DNA of 64,000 nucleotides from NCBI RefSeq assembly GCF_014696105.1, contig NZ_JACJPO010000045.1, positions 53,399 to 117,398 on the forward strand, read 5' to 3'. Position numbers and translations under genes: made by a program. Shown here one piece after another: positions 9,100-18,720 of the stretch (within the stretch, counting starts at the first letter, position 1; each line of letters starts with the position of its first letter). A model generated the notes under the pieces. It was not told the DNA's origin and searched no databases. It was given only the letters and a program-made list of their open reading frames with translations. The stretch is from Microcoleus sp. FACHB-1515 (GTDB taxonomy: Bacteria > Cyanobacteriota > Cyanobacteriia > Elainellales > Elainellaceae).

Positions 9100-10791
9100 T
9101 CATTCAGAAATTACATAGCGAACAAGCTGTAACAAACGCTGCCGGAGTGTTTCTAGCCCCAAGCGATCGCTGGCCGAAATAAAAACCGCCTGCGGAAATT
9201 CTTCTTGCGCTAAGGTGAGCGTATCGCCATCAACCTGATCAATTTTGTTGAACGCAACTAAAGCGGGACCAGGAGCGATCGGCATACCGCTCAAGATGCT
9301 CATCACCGATCGAATTTGGCTTTGCCAAGCCGGATGCGACAAATCCACCACATGCAAAAGCGCATCTGCCTCGGTGACTTCTTCCAGCGTGGCGCGAAAG
9401 GCATCCATCAGCGAAGGTGGCAGTTCGTGGATGAACCCGACCGTATCCGTGAGAACGATCGCCCTTGATTCTTGCGTGATCGGGTCGGTGAGCATCAGGC
9501 GGCGCGTCGTTGGGTCGAGCGTGGCAAAAAGCTGATCGGCAGCGTAGACTTCTGAATTGGTCAGGACATTGAGCAGCGTCGATTTTCCGGCATTCGTGTA
9601 GCCAACAACCGCGATCGACGGCACGTCGTGATGCTGTCGCTGCTGCCGCAGTCGCGATCGATGCGCTTGAAGCTGATTGACTTCCTGCTGAAGGCGCGTA
9701 ATCCGCCGCTGAATTGCTCGCCGCTCAGTTTCCAATTTTGTTTCGCCAGGACCGCGTGTGCCGATGCCACCGCCCAATCGAGACATGGCGCGTCCGCGTC
9801 CGGTCAAGCGCGGCATCATGTACTCAAGCTGCGCGAGTTCCACCTGCAATTTTCCTGCACCGGACTGAGCACGCTGAGCAAAAATGTCGAGAATGACTTC
9901 GGTGCGATCGACCACGCGCACGCCGATTTGATTTTCCAGATTGCGAACTTGGGCCGGAGACAAATCGCGATCGAACACGATCAAATTCGCCCCAACCGTT
10001 TGCGCGGCCAAGGTGATTTCCTGCACTTTACCTTCACCGACGACGGTTTGCGGATGCGGAGCCGATCGCTTTTGCTTCACGACTTGCAGCACTTCGCCGC
10101 CTGCGGTGTCGATCAAGCGTTCGACTTCGGCCAAGCCATCTTCAAAGCGCTGGAGTGTTTTGTCTTGCGTCATCAGGCCAACTAGCAGAACGCGATCGTG
10201 GTCGGCGTCTACCTGCTGGGCAACATATTCGCGCCGAAATTCTTCTTCTAGTCCCTCGGTGAGATCAACAAAGTCCTGCTGCGAAATGACATCCAGGCTC
10301 AACGGTGGCGAAACCGTCCAGGTGGCTTCTGGATGCGGCACGAGATGCGCCAGATAGCATTCCTTCACATATCCGGTTGCACCACCGCCGCGTCGCTCAA
10401 AGCCGCTGCCCGACACGCTCAGCACCAGGAGCGCATCAAGCCGCTGAATTGCCATTGCCGTCAAGGTGGCAGCACTGGGCGCTTCTGTTTTGATTTGGGT
10501 AGCGATGCAGCGAATGCCGCTGAGTCGTTCTGCGCCATAGCGTGGCAGTTCTGATGGCGGAATTTGCGTTTGAATGGGCGAACCGACACCGACGCGAATA
10601 ATTTGGCCGCGCCGATTGATGTATGCACAAACGGGCTGGCCGAGATCGCTGCTGATGGCGGCGAGCCGCTGGGCAAATTCTGGCGTGGTGATGCGATCGC
10701 CCGGAAGCCGCAGGTGATAAAGTCGCTGAAGCTGCTTAAGCTGGCTGGACTTGAGACCTTGAAGATGGCCGTAGATGGTTTCGACTGACAA
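9100..10791 (-). CDS. hflX: Ribosome-associated GTPase HflX
   Basis: 563-aa GTPase that in bacteria splits stalled or heat-damaged 70S ribosomes. The HflX core begins near residue 195. The HflX domain includes the Gly-rich loop RLGGGIGTRGPGE near 350, followed by a coiled coil, then the G domain: G1 GYTNAGKST at 407-415, G3 DTVGFI, G4 NKID. The first roughly 190 residues are an extension absent from the 426-aa E. coli protein. It carries its own conserved look (ICxNRRGQI-like, GATGYVKECYLAHL), a form seen in cyanobacteria and some Firmicutes. Monocistronic by spacing. Confidence 0.94.
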   Translation of the reverse strand: MSVETIYGHLQGLKSSQLKQLQRLYHLRLPGDRITTPEFAQRLAAISSDLGQPVCAYINRRGQIIRVGVGSPIQTQIPPSELPRYGAERLSGIRCIATQIKTEAPSAATLTAMAIQRLDALLVLSVSGSGFERRGGGATGYVKECYLAHLVPHPEATWTVSPPLSLDVISQQDFVDLTEGLEEEFRREYVAQQVDADHDRVLLVGLMTQDKTLQRFEDGLAEVERLIDTAGGEVLQVVKQKRSAPHPQTVVGEGKVQEITLAAQTVGANLIVFDRDLSPAQVRNLENQIGVRVVDRTEVILDIFAQRAQSGAGKLQVELAQLEYMMPRLTGRGRAMSRLGGGIGTRGPGETKLETERRAIQRRITRLQQEVNQLQAHRSRLRQQRQHHDVPSIAVVGYTNAGKSTLLNVLTNSEVYAADQLFATLDPTTRRLMLTDPITQESRAIVLTDTVGFIHELPPSLMDAFRATLEEVTEADALLHVVDLSHPAWQSQIRSVMSILSGMPIAPGPALVAFNKIDQVDGDTLTLAQEEFPQAVFISASDRLGLETLRQRLLQLVRYVISE

Positions 10792-11035
10792 ACTCGATCG
10801 CTGTCCTTGAAAAGCTCGATAGTTTCATTTTATCGAGATTTAATCGAGGCGATCGAGATGCGGGTTGAGGGAGAACTTTGTGATTGCTTGACACTTGATA
10901 CAAAAATTTACAAACTCGATCGATCAAGATTACTCTGCACAATCTCGCCAGAACTGGTATGAACTTAGGTAAGAGAAGTCGTGATCTCACTCCTTCTGCT
11001 CGATCTGATGTTGCGCCCCATCACTCGCTCAAAAC

Positions 11036-13564
11036 ATGATCATGCACTCATCTGGAATGATGCTGGCCGCTTTGTCTCAGGTCGATCGTCCGCATGACCT
11101 AGTGCAGCGCGTCCGCGATTTGCCTGTGCCGCAGTTTGCAAACCTGCTCGACCAGATTACCAAAGAGTTTGAATATTTTCTGCGGGCGATCGAGCTAATC
11201 AACAATGACGCGCTCGAAACGATGCTGGAGCAGATCTTGGAGGCGTTCACGCTGAAGATCGGCGAGATTTTGGAGGCCGATCGCACCACGATCTTCTTGG
11301 TGGATGAAGAAAAGCAGCAGCTTTGGTCAAAAATCGCTCAAAGCCAAGGCAACATGCGCGAAATTCGCCTGCCGATGAACATGGGGATCGCAGGTCGCGT
11401 GGCGGCAACGGGCACACCGCTGAACATTCCCGATGCCTACAGTTCACCACTGTTCAATCCAGATATCGATCGCGAAACGGGCTATGTGACGCGCAACATT
11501 TTGTGTATGCCGATTTTTAGCAGCAAAAATCGCGTCGTCGCCGTTGTGCAACTGCTTAACAAAGCGGGCGATCGATTATTCGACAGCTATGACGAACATC
11601 GGTTTCGCGAATTTGCCCATTCGATCGGCGTGATTTTAGAAAGCTGCAATTCGTTTTACATTGCAGCTCGCAATCAGCGCGGCGCGGCAGCACTGCGAAA
11701 AGCCACAGCCAGCCTCGCCCAAAGTTTGGATTTGGAAAAAACGCTTCAGGTCGTGATGGATGAAGCGCGGGAACTGATGCTGGCCGATCGCAGCACGCTG
11801 TTTTTGCTCGATCGCGATCGCAACGAACTCTGGTCAAAAGTGGCAACGCTGGCGCGGGAAATTCGGATTCCGGCTACCAAGGGGATTGCCGGATATGTCG
11901 CCTCGACCGGACGGACGCTCAACATTCCGCACGCCTACGAAGATCCGCGTTTTGATCCGAGTACCGATCGCAGCACAGGCTATCGCACCCGCAACATTTT
12001 GTGTATGCCCGTCTTCAACTCGGAAAAAGAACTAATCGGCGTGACGCAACTGATCAACAAGCATCAAGGCAGCTTCACCACCTCCGATGAAGAATTCATG
12101 GAAGCGTTCAATGTGCAGGCGGGAATTGCGCTGCAAAACGCTCAGCTTTTTGAAAGCGTGCTGCAAGAGCGGCAATATCAAAAAGACATGCTGCAAAGCT
12201 TGTCGGATGCCGTAATCTCGACGGACATGCAGGGGCAAATTGTGACGATTAACGATGCCGCACTAACGCTGTTGGGCTGTCCGGCCACGCAAGCGCCAGA
12301 CGAAGAGCGCGATCGCCTCCGCACGATTTGGCGAGACAAACTGATCAAGCGATCGGTGTGGGAAGTCGTGCCAATCCTCAATCTGCGGGGACGCCTTGAA
12401 ACCAGCCTGCAAGAAGCCAAAAAGCTCTACGAACCAGAGCAAAGCTTGCTCGTCGGCTTGTGGGCCGAAGCAACCGAAGCAGATGGCACAGAAGAATTTA
12501 TTTTAGCGGTGCGCGATCGATCCAATCCCAACCAATATTTGCCTTGGAATCTGCCTGCCGATCAGGTGACGCCGATTTCCAAAACGGAAATTCGCGAGAT
12601 GGAGCGCAGCATCAACCTGACGATCAATCCGCTGACAACGCCATCTGGCAATGTGCAGGGCGGCCTGATTGTGATCGAAGACATCAGCCGCGAAAAACGG
12701 ATGAAAGCCGCGATGCGCCGCTACATCAGTCGCGAAGTTGCTGATTTGCTCGATGATGATGCGCTGACCGAAGGGCGACGCGAAGTGAGCATTTTGTTTT
12801 CCGACATTCGCGGCTACACCTCGATTACCGAAAATCTGGAAGCGTCTGAAGTCGTGTCGCTGCTGAACAACTATTTTGAAACGATGGTCGAAGCCGTCTT
12901 CAACTACGAAGGCACGCTCGACAAATTCATGGGCGACGCGCTGATGGCCGTTTACGGTGCGCCGCTGCTGAAAGAAGACCACGCTTGGATGTCTGTCCAG
13001 TCTGCGCTGGATATGCGCCGCCGCCTGCGGGAATTCAACGAACATCCCATCTCTGACTCGCAGCCGTTCATCCGCATTGGCATCGGCATCAGTTCGGGCG
13101 AAGTTGTCTGCGGCAACATCGGCCACCAGCAGCGCATGGACTACACCGTGATTGGCGACGGGGTGGACATTAGTTCGCGACTAGAAGGCGTGACGAAAGA
13201 ATATGGCTGCGACATTATCTTGAGCGAACACACCTACGAACTTTGTCGCGAACATATTTGGGTGCGCGAACTCGATCGCATTCGCGTCAAAGGCAAACGC
13301 AAATCGATCGCCATTTACGAACTGATTGGCGATCGCCGCCACGCGCTCGATCTCGATACGCAAGATTTCCTAGAACTCTACCAAAACGGACGCACCGCCT
13401 ATCAAAAGCAAAATTTTCGCCAAGCGATTCGCTACTTTGAAACCGCCGCCAAACTGCGACCCAACGATCGCGCCGTGCAAACACACCTCGATCGCGCCAA
13501 TGCCTATCTCATCAGTCCGCCCGATCGCGATTGGGACGGCGTTTACACAATGACCAGCAAGTAA
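11036..13564 (+). CDS. GAF-GAF-PAS class III adenylate cyclase (CyaB-like)
   Basis: Predicted soluble cAMP synthase, 842 aa, with no membrane span. Order: helical start (1-60), GAF-A (about 60-195), GAF-B (about 218-375), PAS-like region (about 385-550), cyclase domain (about 580-760), and a short TPR-like tail (about 780-830). Both GAF domains carry the NKFDE signature typical of cyclic-nucleotide-binding GAFs. In the cyclase, metal-binding D590 and D634, base-selecting K630 with T704 (class IIIb pattern), and transition-state R715 are present. The position expected to be Asn four residues before it is Asp (D711). The architecture matches Anabaena CyaB1/CyaB2, in which cAMP binds the GAFs and activates the enzyme. 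Confidence 0.93.
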   Translation: MIMHSSGMMLAALSQVDRPHDLVQRVRDLPVPQFANLLDQITKEFEYFLRAIELINNDALETMLEQILEAFTLKIGEILEADRTTIFLVDEEKQQLWSKIAQSQGNMREIRLPMNMGIAGRVAATGTPLNIPDAYSSPLFNPDIDRETGYVTRNILCMPIFSSKNRVVAVVQLLNKAGDRLFDSYDEHRFREFAHSIGVILESCNSFYIAARNQRGAAALRKATASLAQSLDLEKTLQVVMDEARELMLADRSTLFLLDRDRNELWSKVATLAREIRIPATKGIAGYVASTGRTLNIPHAYEDPRFDPSTDRSTGYRTRNILCMPVFNSEKELIGVTQLINKHQGSFTTSDEEFMEAFNVQAGIALQNAQLFESVLQERQYQKDMLQSLSDAVISTDMQGQIVTINDAALTLLGCPATQAPDEERDRLRTIWRDKLIKRSVWEVVPILNLRGRLETSLQEAKKLYEPEQSLLVGLWAEATEADGTEEFILAVRDRSNPNQYLPWNLPADQVTPISKTEIREMERSINLTINPLTTPSGNVQGGLIVIEDISREKRMKAAMRRYISREVADLLDDDALTEGRREVSILFSDIRGYTSITENLEASEVVSLLNNYFETMVEAVFNYEGTLDKFMGDALMAVYGAPLLKEDHAWMSVQSALDMRRRLREFNEHPISDSQPFIRIGIGISSGEVVCGNIGHQQRMDYTVIGDGVDISSRLEGVTKEYGCDIILSEHTYELCREHIWVRELDRIRVKGKRKSIAIYELIGDRRHALDLDTQDFLELYQNGRTAYQKQNFRQAIRYFETAAKLRPNDRAVQTHLDRANAYLISPPDRDWDGVYTMTSK

Positions 13565-13567
13565 GCC

Positions 13568-14710
13568 TTAGCGACAGATGGAACGGTAGAACGCGATCGC
13601 CTGCCGCGCGATCGCGCCCCAATCAAAATTCGCCTGGGCAAATCTGCGTCCGTTCTCGCCACGCCGTTTGCGATCGGCTGTTGACCGCAAAGCCGATCGC
13701 AAAGTTTCTCGCAAAGTGAATCGATCGCACCTTGTCACCCAGCCCGCTTCGATCGATCGCACGGTTGCCGCTAGCGCGATGCGATCGGACACGATAACCG
13801 GAACGCCTGCCGCCATTGCCTCCGCGATCGCAAGGCCAAAATTTTCGTAGTCGGATGGCAGCACAAATAAATCTGCCGCTTGCAGCCAAGCGGTCTTGGT
13901 GCCGCCTGTGACAAATCCGGCGATCGTGGTGCGGTTGCTCAGCGGAGAAGCGCGAATACGATCGAGAATTTTCCGTTCATAATCGGGATCTTGAGGATTG
14001 CTTCCCGCCAGCACAAAGTGAAACGGTTCGCCTGCTTCGGCCAAATCCATCAAAGCAGGCAGCAGCAAATCAAGGCCTTTTTTGCGATCGATCCGCGATA
14101 AAAACAGCACAATCGGACGAGTTGGCGGCAGATCGATCGCGACTGCGGGCGCAAGCTCCACGCCCAACGGCAAGATCCAATCGCGAGTTGTGACACCAAA
14201 GCGACGCGCGGTTTCAGCTTCCTGCACGCTGGTGAAGTGCAAAGCGGCGGCTCCAGCGAGATTCGATCGCTCAAGCAAGCGGGCGTAAATCTGCTTGAGA
14301 ATCCGTTTCTTTTGCAGATCGATCGGGTCGAGCGTGCCCAGAGGCCGCAGGAGGTAAGGTAAGTTTTGCTGGCGGGCGATCGCCGCTGCCAAAGAGCTAA
14401 CCGGAGAAAACAGCGCGTGGATGTGCGCCACATCAAACTCCGCAGCGTGGACGACCAGCCAGCGCAGCAGATCGATCGAAAACTTGTAGCGTCCTGTCCA
14501 GTTGTGGAAGCAGCGAATTCGGTAGCCGTCCTGCTCGATGCACTGATCGATCGGCAAATCAGGAGGGCGATCGCCATTGGCATCAGTGGTTAAAATTGTG
14601 ACGTTCGTATCTTCTAAAGCGAGCGCTTTTGACAGACTCAGCACCATTTGGCTGGGGCCACCATAGGCAAGCGCGATCGCCGGAACAATTTGCAAAACTC
14701 GTAAAGTCAT
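13568..14710 (-). CDS. Glycosyltransferase family 4
   Basis: 380-aa retaining GT-B glycosyltransferase. The N-terminal domain starts MTLRVLQIVPAIALAYGG. The C-terminal nucleotide-sugar domain has FLSRIDRKKGLDLLLPAL and the E-x7-E region DYENFGLAIAEAMAAGVPVIVSD. Its ATG overlaps the stop of the upstream glycosyltransferase gene by 4 nt, so translation is probably coupled. It is the last of three co-directional transferases that together look like a small exopolysaccharide or glycan assembly set. The sugar and acceptor are unknown. Confidence 0.9.
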   Translation of the reverse strand: MTLRVLQIVPAIALAYGGPSQMVLSLSKALALEDTNVTILTTDANGDRPPDLPIDQCIEQDGYRIRCFHNWTGRYKFSIDLLRWLVVHAAEFDVAHIHALFSPVSSLAAAIARQQNLPYLLRPLGTLDPIDLQKKRILKQIYARLLERSNLAGAAALHFTSVQEAETARRFGVTTRDWILPLGVELAPAVAIDLPPTRPIVLFLSRIDRKKGLDLLLPALMDLAEAGEPFHFVLAGSNPQDPDYERKILDRIRASPLSNRTTIAGFVTGGTKTAWLQAADLFVLPSDYENFGLAIAEAMAAGVPVIVSDRIALAATVRSIEAGWVTRCDRFTLRETLRSALRSTADRKRRGENGRRFAQANFDWGAIARQAIAFYRSICR

Positions 14711-15828
14711 GATTGCAAAAGCTGCTGGTAGAAGGTGAATTGCTGCTGAGCCAAAACGGAATTGGTGTAGTGTTTGTGGACGCGATCGAAACCGCGTTTA
14801 GCATATTCTGCTGCATAATTGGGCTGCATCATTTGTAAGAGGCGATCGCGCAATTCAGCAACGTTTCCTTCAGCGAAAATTAGTCCAGCATTGCCAATGA
14901 CGTTAGGAATTTCACCAGAATTTGATCCGATGACTGGCACGTGACAGGCCATTGCTTCAATGAGAACATGCCCAAATTGTTCTTTCCAAAAAGCTGTCGT
15001 TTCAGACGGTAAGACAAGGACATCCATTAAGTTTAAGTAGCGCGGCACTTCGGCCTGAGGAACACTTTCAACGCAGATGAGTCGATCGCCTAACTGCTCG
15101 CGCAATTCTGGTAAAAGTTCGCCTCGTCCAATCAACAAAAGTTTCCAGGAGCGATCGAGCAACTGAAGCGCAGCCACCAATGTTCTTAACCCTTTTTCCT
15201 TCACAAATCGTCCGACAAATCCAACGACAAAATCTGTAGAATTTAAGCAAAGTTTGGCTGCAAGTTCAGGCTGTGGCTGCGGGTGAAATTGTTGTTCATC
15301 AACGCCAAGCTGCGGGATGATGGCGATCGCTTTTTCATATTCATGCTGCTGCAAAATATTCGCTGCGTCTTGATTGCCGACGATCGCACCGTGCGTCGAT
15401 CGCAAATTATACGCTTCAAGCTGCGAAAGCGGAAACTTCAGCACGTAGGGCAAATTCCACCAAGTAAACAGTAGGTTTTTCGCCTTTAGTCCTAACAGTC
15501 GATTCAGCGTGATTAGCTGTGCATATGCGATCGATTTTGCACCTTGTTCAACCTGAATGATTTGGGGACGAAACTGTTGCAGCAGCGGAACAATGTCGAA
15601 ACCAAAACTAAGTAAACCCTGATGATTTTGGCTGAAGTTTGTAATAGGAACGATGCGAAGATTCGCTTCTTGTCTTGGCTGAGTTTCAATTAAACCAGAC
15701 TGGACACCGCCCGGACGCCAACGACGCGGCACAACGATCGCCACTTCTGTACCAAGATGAGCGATCGCCCGAAGTTTTTCGCAATTGATATCAGTGATAT
15801 AGGTGTGACTGGCGACTAAAATTCGCAT
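14707..15828 (-). CDS. Glycosyltransferase family 4
   Basis: 373-aa GT-B transferase. I place the start at the ATG that gives MRILVASHTYITD, because the residues upstream of it in the same frame have no protein character. This makes a 38-nt overlap with the preceding GT2 gene. The C-terminal domain has FVGRFVKEKGLRTLVAALQ and FGHVLIEAMACHVPVIGS, with the two Glu expected for GT4. Middle gene of the three-transferase operon. Specific sugar not determinable. Confidence 0.88.
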   Translation of the reverse strand: MRILVASHTYITDINCEKLRAIAHLGTEVAIVVPRRWRPGGVQSGLIETQPRQEANLRIVPITNFSQNHQGLLSFGFDIVPLLQQFRPQIIQVEQGAKSIAYAQLITLNRLLGLKAKNLLFTWWNLPYVLKFPLSQLEAYNLRSTHGAIVGNQDAANILQQHEYEKAIAIIPQLGVDEQQFHPQPQPELAAKLCLNSTDFVVGFVGRFVKEKGLRTLVAALQLLDRSWKLLLIGRGELLPELREQLGDRLICVESVPQAEVPRYLNLMDVLVLPSETTAFWKEQFGHVLIEAMACHVPVIGSNSGEIPNVIGNAGLIFAEGNVAELRDRLLQMMQPNYAAEYAKRGFDRVHKHYTNSVLAQQQFTFYQQLLQS

Positions 15829-16786
15829 CGGCGGCTTGATCTTGGCGGCTGTAGATTTGTCCGTCATTCCAGAGCGATCGAACTTTGGTTTGCAGGGCGA
15901 TCGCGAATCCAATCCCATAAAATGCAGCACGAACGATGATTTTGAAAGGCGATCGACTTTTACAGCAGGGTGGCCGACCGAGGACATGACAATCAAATAG
16001 TTTTACAAAAAATCGAGCGCATTGAATAACGGTTAAGTTCTTGACTCCTAGCCAAAAATGATTGTGATAGAAGGTGATTTGATAGTGGAGTGATTTCGTA
16101 TCTAATGCACGACAGCCGCCTGTTTCTTCACCCAAATGAACGAGGTGAGCGATCGGGTCGTACCAAATTTGCAGCTTTGTTGATCTCAGCCGCAGGCAAA
16201 TATCCGACTCTTCGCGAACCGCGCTGCCGCCAAATCGCTCATCAAACCGCAAACCAAATTTCGTAAACACCTCGCGCCGAAACGACATATTGCAGCCCCG
16301 CGCCGTCAAAACAGGCTGCGCCTTGACGGTATGCACCAGATCAACGTGATACCAACCGATCGCCGGATCGATCGCGGCGGGTGGCAAATCCCCAATTTCA
16401 AATTCTGCTTCCGCCAGCTTTTGCCGATCGAAGACGCGCCCCGCCACCGCTCCCACTTCAGCACGATCGTAATTGCGCCGATGCGCCGCCAAAAATCCAG
16501 CAGGCAAAACCACATCATCATCGAGAAATAGCAAAATCTCGCCACGCGATCGGCGGATGCCAAAATTCCGCGCTGCGGGCAAACTCGCCCAGTCCACCTG
16601 ATACCAGCGAATTTTTTCGATCGCCGCCAGTTCCTCCAGATACCGCTGCGTCTGCACCTCATGCCTCGGTTTCTGATCGATAATCAGCACTTCATAAGCA
16701 GAATCGTCCTGCTGAAGGAGGCTGGCGATCGTTCCACACAACACCGCTTCACGCTGATAAGTCGGGATGATCACAGAGATAAGCAT
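15791..16786 (-). CDS. Glycosyltransferase family 2
   Basis: 331-aa inverting GT-A transferase and first gene of the glycosyltransferase trio. It opens with the canonical SVIIPTYQRE, has LPAARNFGIRRSRGE, and the metal-binding D-x-D in FLDDDVVLP near residue 92, followed by RGCNMSFRREVF. The C-terminal part has no clear membrane span. HpsE-type enzymes of the hormogonium polysaccharide pathway are also GT2 proteins, but nothing here proves identity with them. Confidence 0.9.
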   Translation of the reverse strand: MLISVIIPTYQREAVLCGTIASLLQQDDSAYEVLIIDQKPRHEVQTQRYLEELAAIEKIRWYQVDWASLPAARNFGIRRSRGEILLFLDDDVVLPAGFLAAHRRNYDRAEVGAVAGRVFDRQKLAEAEFEIGDLPPAAIDPAIGWYHVDLVHTVKAQPVLTARGCNMSFRREVFTKFGLRFDERFGGSAVREESDICLRLRSTKLQIWYDPIAHLVHLGEETGGCRALDTKSLHYQITFYHNHFWLGVKNLTVIQCARFFVKLFDCHVLGRPPCCKSRSPFKIIVRAAFYGIGFAIALQTKVRSLWNDGQIYSRQDQAADANFSRQSHLYH

Positions 16787-17055
16787 GGAAGGGGGTTAGG
16801 GGGAGTTAGGCCGAGGGCAGGAGGTTCGGAAATGAGGGTCGCGGACGGCACACCAATGCGAAGCGCCACATTGACACATACGAGTAACCCCTTGCGTAGG
16901 AGTGCAGAGGAGATGCAATCGTCCTCTGCTGGGGTTGGAGGTGTGGAGGAGGGGTGGCCCTAACCTCCACTGGCTCGGAAAAGCACAAGAAAGTCAAACC
17001 CACCCAAAATCATCCAAGGCGATCGATCCTTCCAAAAAGAAAATCTCATCCCAAG

Positions 17056-18537
17056 CTAATTTGCCGACTCGCCATCCCACCGCTGCGACAGCTTCGCCCG
17101 CAACTCATCCTTAATCCGACTCAAAATCGAATCCTTATCCAGCGTCGCCAGAATTTGAGAAACAACTGCCTTCGGGCCATCCGGTCCCCAAGTCGCTCCA
17201 TTCGCCAGATACGCCTTTGTCACCTGCCCGATCGCCGTCGAAGTCACCCCCGCCACGCCCGCCTGCGCCAACGCCACCGACAAATAAGGAGCCAGCGAAA
17301 CGCCACCCGTCGCCGGAGCCGCCGCCCCCAACAAACTCTTCAACGATCCCAAACTAAAAACCGCCACCAGTTCACTCGCCGTCACGCCGCCCATCCCAAA
17401 CGCAATATTTTTGAGCAGTTCGATCGCCCCCTGCTGCGTCATCGAAATTCCATACAGCTTTGAAAGCGTCAAAATCAACGCAATATCGATCACCGCTCCG
17501 CTAAACACATCAATCACTGTCAGCGGATTCAGTGCCACAGTGACGGCTTTTGTAATTGCAGCATTCCCGATCAATTTGTTGGCAGCGCGATCGCGAATTT
17601 CCATCTTCCGCTGCACAATCTGCTCATTCACATCGTCGGCGTACAGCATTGTATTCAACGCCACCAGCGATTTACCTTCGCGATGCAAAATCTCCAAAAT
17701 CTTCAGCTTCAAATCTTCCACCTGCGGCAGAGCAGGCGTAAGCTGTGCGGTCATTGTTCCATCGGCTTTTCGCACCGCACGAGCGACCAGCGGTGAAGCA
17801 GCAGCCATGACAATTTCATCGGGCGAAAGCAACTCCTTGACGCGATCGTCCCGAATTTTTTGATAAATCGCTTCGCGATCGGCCTGCGGATACTGATCAA
17901 TTTTGTTGAACACGAGCAGCATCGGCTTACTCGCCTTCCGCAACTCCGAAAGCGCCTCAAACTCCACCTTCGTCATGTCGCCCGCCACGACAAACAAAAT
18001 TAAATCCGCTTGTTTCGCCAGCGATCGCGCCATGATTTCGCGACTTTCGCCGTCTACTTCGTCAATTCCTGGCGTATCGATCAGTTCAATTTGCGAATTG
18101 CCGCTGCCCTGAAGCGACACGCGCGTCAGCTTGCGCGAACTGCCTGCGATCGACTCGTGCGTCATTTCCCAATTGGCGCTTTGCACGTTGATCGTCACGC
18201 CGTGAATCGCGCCCGTCTCAAAAATCGGCTGACCCAGCAAGGCATTCAGCAGCGAAGATTTGCCGCGCCCGACCATGCCAAACACAGCAATCTGCACGAC
18301 TTGGCGATCGAGCTTGTCCAGCATAAAATCCAAGCTGTGCAGTTCTGCTTCTAATCCTTCGCGCTCTGGCGGCGACAAATCGAGCCGATCGACCATCTCG
18401 CGCAGCGCGGTTTGCGCCTGCTTATAGTTCAAGTCCGCCTGAATATCTTCAAAGCGAAAAATCGTATCGGCCAGTTCGCGATCGAGTTGCGCCGCCAAAT
18501 CGGTCAGCGCCGTTTGCGGCAAAGAATTTTTTTCCAC
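17056..18537 (-). CDS. Membrane-associated dynamin/Era-like GTPase with DUF697-type tail
   Basis: 493 aa. A helical N-terminus (1-75) is followed by a GTPase domain with G1 GMVGRGKSS at 87-95, a conserved Thr in GAIHGVTIN as G2, G3 DTPG at 154-157 and G4 NKID at 211-214. The C-terminal half (about 330-450) is hydrophobic with Gly/Ala-rich helices, resembling the DUF697 (YcjF-like) membrane region. Cyanobacteria carry several such proteins of unknown role, possibly in membrane remodelling or stress. It appears monocistronic. Confidence 0.85.
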   Translation of the reverse strand: MEKNSLPQTALTDLAAQLDRELADTIFRFEDIQADLNYKQAQTALREMVDRLDLSPPEREGLEAELHSLDFMLDKLDRQVVQIAVFGMVGRGKSSLLNALLGQPIFETGAIHGVTINVQSANWEMTHESIAGSSRKLTRVSLQGSGNSQIELIDTPGIDEVDGESREIMARSLAKQADLILFVVAGDMTKVEFEALSELRKASKPMLLVFNKIDQYPQADREAIYQKIRDDRVKELLSPDEIVMAAASPLVARAVRKADGTMTAQLTPALPQVEDLKLKILEILHREGKSLVALNTMLYADDVNEQIVQRKMEIRDRAANKLIGNAAITKAVTVALNPLTVIDVFSGAVIDIALILTLSKLYGISMTQQGAIELLKNIAFGMGGVTASELVAVFSLGSLKSLLGAAAPATGGVSLAPYLSVALAQAGVAGVTSTAIGQVTKAYLANGATWGPDGPKAVVSQILATLDKDSILSRIKDELRAKLSQRWDGESAN

Positions 18538-18720
18538 AGCCTAAACGCCTGTCAACTGCTTCAATCGTATCGAGTTCAAAGGGGAATTGCGGTTCGGTGA
18601 TTACGACATCGCTCTTGATCGAAACCTCGTCAAGAATTTCCTGAACCGGAAGATAAAGACATTTGACCAGCCTTAGTTCGTCGCGTGTTGGACGATCGCA
18701 TCTGAATTGTCGATCGCACT
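18538..18720 (-). other. Intergenic stretch with a long open frame but no start
   Basis: Between the lipoprotein gene and the GTPase gene one minus-strand frame stays open through the whole gap and runs into the GTPase gene out of frame. Its middle part reads like protein (for example LPVQEILDEVSIKSDVVI). No ATG, GTG or TTG start with a ribosome site fits, and no family was recognised. It may be a decayed gene or chance in GC-balanced DNA. Confidence 0.25.

Noticed and set aside
16787..17055. Possible gene or RNA between the GT2 and GTPase genes
   Set aside because: Only G-rich noncoding sequence and low-complexity frames were seen; nothing supportable as an RNA gene.
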